Source: an uncultured Lachnospiraceae bacterium
Lineage (GTDB): Bacteria; Bacillota; Clostridia; Lachnospirales; Lachnospiraceae
Direction: 5' to 3'
Assembly (NCBI GenBank): GCA_947177445.1
Contig: CAMWUL010000034.1
Coordinates: 1-34,037, forward strand
DNA: 34,037 nucleotides
Part shown: positions 5,560 to 12,307 of the stretch, in pieces
How positions within the stretch are numbered: the first letter of the stretch is position 1
Layout of the letters: every line of letters begins with the position of its first letter
Translations under genes and position numbers: made by a program
Notes under the pieces: model-generated
What the model was told of the DNA's origin: nothing
Seen by the model: the letters and a program-made list of their open reading frames with translations, nothing else
Database searches by the model: none

Positions 5560-8500
5560 ATGGGAATGCAATTGTTGGTATTACAGATTCAGACAGCAGC
5601 TATGGTGATTCTGGCGCTGGCGCTTCGAATCGCTATCAGGAAGCTGCCCAAGGGATATTCGTATGCATTGTGGATCCTGGTGTTTGCAAGGCTTCTGTGT
5701 CCTGTGGCGCTGGAGACAGATTTGGGGATAGCGCCTTCCCTGGAGGACGGAGCATCCTGGATGGAGCAGATCCTGGCAGCAGACGGGGAGGGAGCGGAAA
5801 ATTTTGGTATGGCGTCAGGCCTGGGGAGCAGAGCCGCCGTGACCGGCTATGAGGGACTGATTCCGGAGCTGCCCGGCACAGGGACAATACCAGAAGAAGA
5901 TCCGGTTATGCCGGCGGGCAGTGTGCCGGGAAGCGGGACTGCCGGAGCGGGCTTTCGAAATGCCGCAGGACAGAGAGGGGATACGCTCGGCAAAGCGGCA
6001 GGGGATGAAGCGGCGCCTGTGCAAAACGGCATCCGCATCCTTTTGCCGACGCTCTGGATCCTGGGGGCGGCGTTGATTTTGGGATATAACGGCTTTGCCC
6101 TGGCCAGGGTGAAAAAGCTTCTGCGGAGGGCATATCCTGCAGAGGAGCCCATATATATCTGCCCGGGACTGGACACTCCCTTTACCCTGGGCCTGATTCG
6201 TCCAAGGATCTATCTTCCGGAGGGACTGGCGGCGCAGGAGAGAGAATACATTATCTGCCATGAAAGAGTGCATATCCGCAGAAAGGATCACATGATCAAA
6301 AATCTTGCCTTTCTGCTGTCGGCTGTATATTGGTTTAACCCGTTTGTGTGGATTGCCTTTTACTTCCTGGAGCGGGATATGGAGATGTCCTGCGACGAGC
6401 AGGTGATCCGGCGTATGGGGACCGACATCAAAAAGCAGTATTCCCAGTCCCTTTTGAATTTTGCACAGCGGGAAAATCTGGCTGTGACGCCCCTTACCTT
6501 TGGAGAAAACAGTGTCCGGCAGCGGGTAAAAAATGTGCTTTCCTACCGGAATGCGAAACGCTGGAGCTTTGTGTTGGGGATTTTGATTCTGGCGGCAGCG
6601 GGAACGGCTTTGTTCACATCCCGGCCGGGAAGTGAGGCCGGGAGTGTCGGACGAAACGAAGAGATCACCCGCAGCGCAGGCGGCGCGCCTGCCCGGACGG
6701 AGAGCGGACCCGGCTTCGCCGGACAGCAGCAGGCGGGAAATGGGGACGGGACTTCCGGGTTCATACCGCTGGTGTCAGACCAGTCCGGGGAAAAGGCTTC
6801 GGAAAATGTTCACAGAGAGCTTACCGACCTGGATCATGACACGCCGGATCGTGCCCTGGACCGCTGGGCCTCGGCCTTTACAGATCGGGATGGGGAAACC
6901 CTGTATGAGCTGGCTGCCCGGAAAGAACAGTTTATGGAGTGGGATATGGTGAATGAGCCGGAACCGGGCGTCATTACCTTCGGACTTTCCAGCCCCTGGC
7001 CCTGGGAGTATAATTACAGTATCCAGAGACTGGGAGATACCGGAGCCGTAATCCGGTATTATATGAATACCTCGGCCCCGGAGATCTACATTGCGGATGA
7101 AATGGTGGAGCTGGTGGAAGAGAACGGCCTGTATTATGTGGATCATCAGCTTTTGACAGAATATTATTCCATTCCCGATAAGGGTACCTTTGAAGAGCTG
7201 TACGGGAAAGCCGGAAAATATGATTTCGGCTATGATAATACCGGCTATACCACGGACTTTTACAGGATGATTCTGCGCCATCTGATAACCGGACTCAGCC
7301 CTGAATATTACAGACAGTATACGGATCCCGTGACGGCGGCAATTTTGCTGCTGCATCTGGGGCCGGGTCAGGGCAAGGCCGAGTATGCCAATGTGTCTGC
7401 CGCCCGGGGAGACCGGGACATATCTTCTCAGAGCACTCCGTCTTATGTGGGAGAAGGAAGCAGAGCCACGGTTACCTACACCTTTGAGGAGGACGGCTCC
7501 AAGGTGGAAATCCCCATGGAGCTGATCGAAGGAAGTCAGAATATTTGGGCGCCTGCGGACACCGGCATGGTAAGGACCGTTTATAAAACCATGGATGCCA
7601 GGGATTATACCACCAGAGAGGGAGACTATATTGAGGCTTCCCAATATGGTATCTATCGGTTCAACAGAGAGGGCCTGCGCTGCCTGTATTCTTATTATGT
7701 GCCGGAAAGTATTGTGTGGGCAAAGGCGGATGGACAGCTGTACTTTACGGACAGTGTTTCCTGGCAGGAGGGGGCATTGGATTATCTGGAGGATGTAATC
7801 TGCATTCTGAACCTGGAGACGGGAGAGTTTGACCGGGAGACCTATCTTTTTACGGAAGAGATGCAGGCAGTGCTTCCTCTGCGGTGGCTGTCCGTAAACG
7901 GGGGATTTCTGCATCTGTACGGCCAGGATGTCAGTCTGGCGATTCCCCTGATCAATACGGGAAATACTGCTTTGAGCAGCGGAAACGTATGGAAGGATAA
8001 GCCGGCAGCGCAGTTGGATTCCAAGGAGCAGGATGCTTATGGCGCTGCTGTCAGAGACCATATACTGAGCCGGCCGGGACAGCTTATGGAAATATCCAAT
8101 CGTACCTGGACGGAAAATTTTGCCTATGTGGATCTGGACGGGGACGGCGCCCGGGAGCGGATAACCCTTTCCGCGGATCCCGAGGAGGATCCTTCCTATT
8201 ACTATTGGCCCTATGATGCCTATGTGCTGCAGGCAGGTGACAGCATGGCGAAGGGCTGGTATGAAAGCCTTCACAATGAAATCTGGGCGGTGAGCCTGGA
8301 CGGAAAGGAAATTCTTCTGGCGCTGTACGGAGACGGTCCCAGCAGCGATCCTTTAACCATATTGTACGCATACCGGCAGGGAGAGCTTCAGGAGGTTGGA
8401 CGGTTTGATGCGGATATCAGAAATTGTACTATGGAAAACGGTGTTATCAGCGGAACCACCAGGCAGGATGTGCTTCAGACCGACTGGGTGAAGGCGCAAT

Positions 8501-8805
8501 GGCGCATCGGAGAGAGCGGCATGCTGGAGAGAATTTCCCAGGACACCTACGATTTCATTGCCTTAAACGACATTTCCCTGTTGGTGCCTCTGCCCGTGCA
8601 CGATTCTCCCGAAGAGTCCTCCGAAAGCCATATGCTCCGGCCTCAGACGGTGAAATTCTTAAAGACGGATGGAAGCTTCAGCTGGATCTATGCGGAAGGG
8701 GAGGACGGAGACGGAGGATGGTTTGCCATGGAGGATTCTCTGGAGATCAAGGAGCTGGGAAAGGATTATATGGAGGTATTTGAGGGTTTAAATTTTGCGG
8801 ATTAG
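5560..8805 (+). CDS. M56 family (BlaR1-like) membrane metalloprotease with very large extracellular domain
   Basis: The protein has 1081 residues from the ATG at 5560, which has AGGGGG eight bases before it; an in-frame TTG at 5521 is less likely. N-terminal membrane helices lie at about 5-55, followed by a glycine/alanine/proline-rich linker (about 60-155) and another helix (about 162-185). The zinc protease motif HERVH is at 234-238, with EMSCDEQVI downstream, and a membrane helix lies at about 332-351. The remaining 730 residues should face outside. They contain no SxxK penicillin-sensor signature, so this is not a beta-lactam sensor of the classic kind. A segment near 855 (YVDLDGDGARERI) resembles calcium-binding VCBS/FG-GAP-type loops. 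Classic BlaR1 has about 580-600 residues. Expected role: ligand binding outside triggers cleavage of BlaI. The ligand is unknown. Confidence 0.88.
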   Translation: MGMQLLVLQIQTAAMVILALALRIAIRKLPKGYSYALWILVFARLLCPVALETDLGIAPSLEDGASWMEQILAADGEGAENFGMASGLGSRAAVTGYEGLIPELPGTGTIPEEDPVMPAGSVPGSGTAGAGFRNAAGQRGDTLGKAAGDEAAPVQNGIRILLPTLWILGAALILGYNGFALARVKKLLRRAYPAEEPIYICPGLDTPFTLGLIRPRIYLPEGLAAQEREYIICHERVHIRRKDHMIKNLAFLLSAVYWFNPFVWIAFYFLERDMEMSCDEQVIRRMGTDIKKQYSQSLLNFAQRENLAVTPLTFGENSVRQRVKNVLSYRNAKRWSFVLGILILAAAGTALFTSRPGSEAGSVGRNEEITRSAGGAPARTESGPGFAGQQQAGNGDGTSGFIPLVSDQSGEKASENVHRELTDLDHDTPDRALDRWASAFTDRDGETLYELAARKEQFMEWDMVNEPEPGVITFGLSSPWPWEYNYSIQRLGDTGAVIRYYMNTSAPEIYIADEMVELVEENGLYYVDHQLLTEYYSIPDKGTFEELYGKAGKYDFGYDNTGYTTDFYRMILRHLITGLSPEYYRQYTDPVTAAILLLHLGPGQGKAEYANVSAARGDRDISSQSTPSYVGEGSRATVTYTFEEDGSKVEIPMELIEGSQNIWAPADTGMVRTVYKTMDARDYTTREGDYIEASQYGIYRFNREGLRCLYSYYVPESIVWAKADGQLYFTDSVSWQEGALDYLEDVICILNLETGEFDRETYLFTEEMQAVLPLRWLSVNGGFLHLYGQDVSLAIPLINTGNTALSSGNVWKDKPAAQLDSKEQDAYGAAVRDHILSRPGQLMEISNRTWTENFAYVDLDGDGARERITLSADPEEDPSYYYWPYDAYVLQAGDSMAKGWYESLHNEIWAVSLDGKEILLALYGDGPSSDPLTILYAYRQGELQEVGRFDADIRNCTMENGVISGTTRQDVLQTDWVKAQWRIGESGMLERISQDTYDFIALNDISLLVPLPVHDSPEESSESHMLRPQTVKFLKTDGSFSWIYAEGEDGDGGWFAMEDSLEIKELGKDYMEVFEGLNFAD

Positions 8806-8853
8806 AGGTCCGGAAACTGCGGGCAGGTTTTTTTGGAAAGGAAGAAGTGCAGG

Positions 8854-8887
8854 AAGGTCAGTTCCCTTTGGAGGGGCTGGCCTTTTT
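8854..8887 (+). terminator. Intrinsic terminator of the blaI/M56 operon
   Basis: The arms AAGGTCAGTTCC (8854-8865) and GGGGCTGGCCTT (8873-8884) pair with several G-U wobbles, followed by a run of T's to 8887. A smaller CTGC/GCAG hairpin followed by seven T's precedes it near 8817-8834. Confidence 0.7.
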
Positions 8888-8909
8888 GGCGCTAAAGTTA
8901 AGAAAATGC

Positions 8910-8940
8910 TTGACCTGGAGTGAACTCCAGATAATAAAAT
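8910..8940 (+). promoter_or_regulatory. MerR-type promoter with 19-bp spacer and operator dyad
   Basis: TTGACC (8910-8915) and TAAAAT (8935-8940) are separated by 19 bases, the overlong spacer characteristic of MerR-activated promoters. The spacer holds the dyad CTGGAGT-GA-ACTCCAG (8915-8930). It lies directly before a merR-type gene, so autoregulation and control of the aldo/keto reductase are strongly implied. Confidence 0.9.
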
Positions 8941-8967
8941 AGAGACAGACGGGAAAGGAGGGCAGTG

Positions 8968-9411
8968 ATGACGATCAAGGAGGTAAGCGAAAGATACGGC
9001 ATATCCCAGGATACACTGCGCTATTATGAGCGGTCCGGCATGATTCCGGCGGTGGGCAGAACTGCGGGAGGAATTCGGGACTATGGCGAGGAGGATCTGG
9101 GATGGGTGGAGCTGGCGCTGTGCATGCGGAGCGCGGGACTGCCGGTGGAGGCTATGGCCCGGTATGTGGAGCTGTGCCTGCAGGGAGACGCCACGATCCC
9201 GGACAGACTGAGGCTTCTGATGGATCAGAGAAGGACGCTGATAGAACAGGAGGAACAAATCCGGGTCATGCTAAAGCGTCTGGACTACAAAATCTTCCGC
9301 TACGAGGAGGCGGTAAGGACGGGAAAGCTGACCTGGGAGGAGCCGGAAAAAGAGGACGGACTGATGGAATTTGAAAGCAAACAGGAAAGGAAGAGAGAAT
9401 ATGATTTATAA
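8968..9411 (+). CDS. MerR family transcriptional regulator
   Basis: This 147-residue protein begins MTIKEVSERYGISQDTLRYY, the MerR winged-helix signature, followed by ERSGMIPAVGRTAGGIRDY. A long dimerisation helix runs from about 80 to 125. There is no cysteine-rich metal site at the C-terminus, so it is not a mercury or copper sensor. The pattern fits AdhR/TipA-like MerR proteins that control aldo/keto or alcohol dehydrogenases in response to aldehydes or electrophiles. AAAGGAGGG lies five bases before the ATG at 8968; a GTG three bases earlier is also in frame. It overlaps the next gene by 11 bases. Confidence 0.93.
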   Translation: MTIKEVSERYGISQDTLRYYERSGMIPAVGRTAGGIRDYGEEDLGWVELALCMRSAGLPVEAMARYVELCLQGDATIPDRLRLLMDQRRTLIEQEEQIRVMLKRLDYKIFRYEEAVRTGKLTWEEPEKEDGLMEFESKQERKREYDL

Positions 9412-10546
9412 GAAATTTCAGGACTTGAACATATCGGCGCTGGGAATGGGGGCTATGCGGCTTCCGGTTATAGAGGGAAACGACGGCAGGATAGACGAGG
9501 CTGCGGCGGAAAAGATGACAGCGTATGCCATGGAACAGGGGATCAACTATTATGATACAGCCTGGGGATACCATAACGGAAATTCAGAGATTGTTATGGG
9601 CAGATTGCTGTCAAAATATCCCAGGGACAGTTTTTATCTGGCTGACAAATTCCCGGGCTATGATCTGTCCAACATGTCGAAGGTGGAGGATATATTCGAG
9701 AAGCAGCTGGAAAAATGCGGAGTGGAATATTTTGATTTTTACCTATTCCACAATGTCTGTGAGATGAACATCAACGAGTATCTGGACGAACAGTATGGTA
9801 TCCACAAGTATCTGATGGAGCAGAAGAGAAACGGACGGATCCGGCATCTGGGATTTTCGGCCCATGGAAGCTGCCAGGTGATGAAGCGCTTTCTGGAGGC
9901 CTATGGACAGGACATGGAATTTTGCCAGATCCAGCTCAATTATCTGGACTGGTCCTTCCAGGACGCAAAGGAAAAGGTGGAGCTTTTGAAGGAATATGGT
10001 CTGCCGGTGTGGGTCATGGAGCCCCTTCGGGGCGGACGGCTGGCGTCCCTGGGGGAGGAATATGAGACCAGATGCAAGGCGCTGCGGCCCGGAGAGAGCA
10101 TTACTGCCTGGGCATTCCGTTTTCTGCAGACGATTCCTCAAGTGACGGTTACTCTGTCAGGCATGTCCAATTTTGAACAGATGAAGGAAAACATTGCTAC
10201 CTTTGGGGAAGAGAAGCCGCTGAATACGAAGGAGTGGGACACCCTGATGGAGATTGCCGGTCAGATGGTGGGCAGAATCGCTCTGCCCTGCACGGCCTGC
10301 CGGTATTGTACGGCGCACTGTCCCAGACAGCTGGAGATTCCGGAGCTGCTGGCTCTGTACAACGAGCACTGCTTCTCGGAAGGAGGTTTTATCGCTCCCA
10401 TGGCTCTGATGGCCGTGCCGGAGGAAAAACAGCCCGGCGCCTGCATGGGCTGCAGAAGCTGTGAGAAGGTCTGTCCCCAGCAGATCAGGATTTCGGAGGC
10501 CATGGCGGACTTTTCGAAAAAGCTCAGCAGCTTTTCTCTGGGATAA
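9401..10546 (+). CDS. Aldo/keto reductase with C-terminal ferredoxin-type [4Fe-4S] motifs
   Basis: The protein has 381 residues from the ATG at 9401 (AGGAAAGGAAGAG upstream). The aldo/keto reductase barrel occupies about 1-285, with catalytic D52, Y57 and K83 in DTAWGYHNG and LADKFPG and a histidine in FYLFHNV. The C-terminal 90 residues carry two cysteine motifs, C297-x2-C300-x2-C303-x3-C307 and C348-x2-C351-x2-C354-x3-C358, each followed by P, as in clostridial ferredoxin domains. This architecture is common in anaerobes and suggests oxidoreduction coupled to iron-sulfur electron transfer. The substrate is not known. The overlapping merR gene and its promoter suggest induction by an aldehyde-like or oxidative signal. 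Truncation is not evident. Confidence 0.93.
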   Translation: MIYKKFQDLNISALGMGAMRLPVIEGNDGRIDEAAAEKMTAYAMEQGINYYDTAWGYHNGNSEIVMGRLLSKYPRDSFYLADKFPGYDLSNMSKVEDIFEKQLEKCGVEYFDFYLFHNVCEMNINEYLDEQYGIHKYLMEQKRNGRIRHLGFSAHGSCQVMKRFLEAYGQDMEFCQIQLNYLDWSFQDAKEKVELLKEYGLPVWVMEPLRGGRLASLGEEYETRCKALRPGESITAWAFRFLQTIPQVTVTLSGMSNFEQMKENIATFGEEKPLNTKEWDTLMEIAGQMVGRIALPCTACRYCTAHCPRQLEIPELLALYNEHCFSEGGFIAPMALMAVPEEKQPGACMGCRSCEKVCPQQIRISEAMADFSKKLSSFSLG

Positions 10547-10585
10547 GGGTTTTGGCGGCATATTTTGGCGACATAAAGGTTTCTG

Positions 10586-10614
10586 TGGACGATTTCTAAG
10601 TTTTCCGGTATAAT
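10586..10614 (+). promoter_or_regulatory. Candidate rubrerythrin promoter
   Basis: A perfect TATAAT (10609-10614) is preceded at 17 bases by TGGACG (10586-10591), a four-of-six match to TTGACA. It lies 33 bases before the rubrerythrin start. Confidence 0.6.
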
Positions 10615-10647
10615 GGGTACATTAAAACATACTCAGGAGGTATCGGA

Positions 10648-11184
10648 ATGAATCCATATGCAGGAACACAGACAGAAAAGAACCTGGAGGCGGCCTTTGC
10701 AGGGGAGTCCCAGGCCCGCAACAAGTATACTTATTTTGCTTCCGTGGCCAAAAAAGAGGGCTATGAGCAGATATCGGCATTGTTTCTGAAGACGGCGGAC
10801 AATGAAAAGGAACACGCGAAAATGTGGCTCAAGGAGCTGAGCGGCATCGGCAGTACTGCGGATAACCTTTCCGCCGCGGCAGCAGGTGAGAATCATGAAT
10901 GGACAGACATGTACGAGGATTTTGCCAAAACTGCGGAGGAAGAAGGTTTTCCTGTACTGGCAAAGAAATTCCGGCTGGTGGCCGCTATTGAAAAGCATCA
11001 TGAGGAGAGGTATCGTGCGCTGCTGAAGAATCTGGAGACGGCCCAGGTGTTTGAAAAGAGCGAAGTAAAGGTATGGGAGTGCCGCAACTGCGGTCATATC
11101 GTTGTGGGAACCAACGCGCCCCAGGTTTGTCCTACCTGTAATCATCCCCAAAGCTATTTCGAGGTGAGCGCACAGAACTACTAA
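10648..11184 (+). CDS. rbr: Rubrerythrin
   Basis: This 178-residue protein is the normal length for rubrerythrin. The N-terminal four-helix diiron domain has E20 in [10 protein letters not shown], the ExxH pair in [11 protein letters not shown] (about 51-60) and a second ExxH in [11 protein letters not shown] (about 112-121). The C-terminal rubredoxin domain binds one iron through CRNC (145-148) and CPTC (161-164). It reduces hydrogen peroxide in the cytoplasm of anaerobes using electrons from NAD(P)H via rubredoxin-type partners. CAGGAGG lies about eight bases before the start. The next gene starts about 50 bases downstream with no terminator visible, so some readthrough into the asparaginase gene is likely. 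Confidence 0.96.
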   Translation: MNPYAGTQTEKNLEAAFAGESQARNKYTYFASVAKKEGYEQISALFLKTADNEKEHAKMWLKELSGIGSTADNLSAAAAGENHEWTDMYEDFAKTAEEEGFPVLAKKFRLVAAIEKHHEERYRALLKNLETAQVFEKSEVKVWECRNCGHIVVGTNAPQVCPTCNHPQSYFEVSAQNY

Positions 11185-11233
11185 AGTGCCATACACGGGA
11201 CAACGAAAGTAAATATGATTTGTGGGTATGATA

Positions 11234-12274
11234 ATGAAAAAAATAATGATGATCGCCACCGGAGGCACCATAGCCTCCGGTTATACAAAGGCAGGCCTGA
11301 CGCCCCGCATCGGGGCGGAGGAGCTGCTGGGATTTGTGGAGGAGCACAGAGAATTTTGTACCGTGGATATGGTGCAGCCCTTCAGTCTGGACAGTACTAA
11401 TATATATGCCGTCCACTGGCTGGAGCTGGCGGCGCTGATTCAGGAGAATTATGAACAATACGATGGATTTGTGATATGCCATGGTACGGACACCATGGCT
11501 TTTACGGCTGCGGCCCTGTCTTATCTGGTTCAAAACAGTAGAAAGCCCATTGTCATCACTGGTTCCCAGAAGCCCATTAATCTGCCGGTGACGGATGCCA
11601 GGACAAATCTGCTGGACAGTCTGCGCTTTGCCTCCCACCCCAGGGCTCACGGGGTCAATATTGTATTCGGGGGCAATGTGATCGCAGGAACCAGGGCCAA
11701 GAAGGAGCGGTCCAAGAGCTACAATGCCTTTTCCAGCATCAATTATCCGGCGGTGGCAGTGATCCTTGACGGAAGGATCGTTTTTTATATTGATGATAAG
11801 GACAGGCTGGAGGGGGAGACCAGATTTTATCAGGAACTAAATGAGCGGGTGCTGCTTCTGAAGCTTGTGCCCGGTATGGACGGTACGGTGCTGAACAGGC
11901 TGTTTCCATATTATGACTGCGTGGTTATAGAGGCTTTCGGGGTGGGGGGATTTCCGGAATATGGACAGGATCCCTTTTTTCATGAGATCCGCAGGTGGAC
12001 GGATGCCGGAAAGACGGTGATGCTGGCCACACAGGTTACCCACGAGGGCAGCGATATGGAAATTTACCAGGTGGGAAGGGTCATTAAGGAGAACTTTAAT
12101 CTGCTGGAGGCTTATGACATGACGCTGGAGGCAGCGGTGACAAAGGCCATGTGGATTCTGGGACAGACAAAAGATCCGGAGAGTGTGCGCCGCCTGTTTT
12201 ATACTACGGTAAACCATGATATTCTGCTGGCTTTGGAGGAAGCGGCGGACAACAGAGGAGCAGAGCCCGTTTAG
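11234..12274 (+). CDS. ansA: L-asparaginase (type I-like)
   Basis: The protein has 346 residues. MKKIMMIATGGTIASGY carries the first catalytic threonine (T12 in TGGTIAS). ICHGTDTMAFTAAAL carries the second T-D pair, and GTRAKKERSKSYNAF provides the conserved lysine region. ITGSQKP and DARTNLLDSL fit the cytoplasmic type I group. It hydrolyses L-asparagine to aspartate and ammonia. No signal peptide is present, which supports a cytoplasmic enzyme. The start is uncertain: no strong ribosome binding site is visible, and ATG 11228 or GTG 11222 are in frame. GTGGG at 11222-11226 best fits the ATG at 11234. The opposite reaction, aspartate to asparagine, is encoded by asnA at the other end of the window. 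Confidence 0.93.
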   Translation: MKKIMMIATGGTIASGYTKAGLTPRIGAEELLGFVEEHREFCTVDMVQPFSLDSTNIYAVHWLELAALIQENYEQYDGFVICHGTDTMAFTAAALSYLVQNSRKPIVITGSQKPINLPVTDARTNLLDSLRFASHPRAHGVNIVFGGNVIAGTRAKKERSKSYNAFSSINYPAVAVILDGRIVFYIDDKDRLEGETRFYQELNERVLLLKLVPGMDGTVLNRLFPYYDCVVIEAFGVGGFPEYGQDPFFHEIRRWTDAGKTVMLATQVTHEGSDMEIYQVGRVIKENFNLLEAYDMTLEAAVTKAMWILGQTKDPESVRRLFYTTVNHDILLALEEAADNRGAEPV

Positions 12275-12307
12275 CCGCTGCTTCAAAGAGCGGGCAGGGG
12301 GAGGAAC

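Noticed and set aside
6775..8274. Minus-strand frame of 499 codons opposite the M56 gene
   Set aside because: It shows no family similarity and lies wholly inside the large outer domain of the receptor, whose frame is continuous from a good start.
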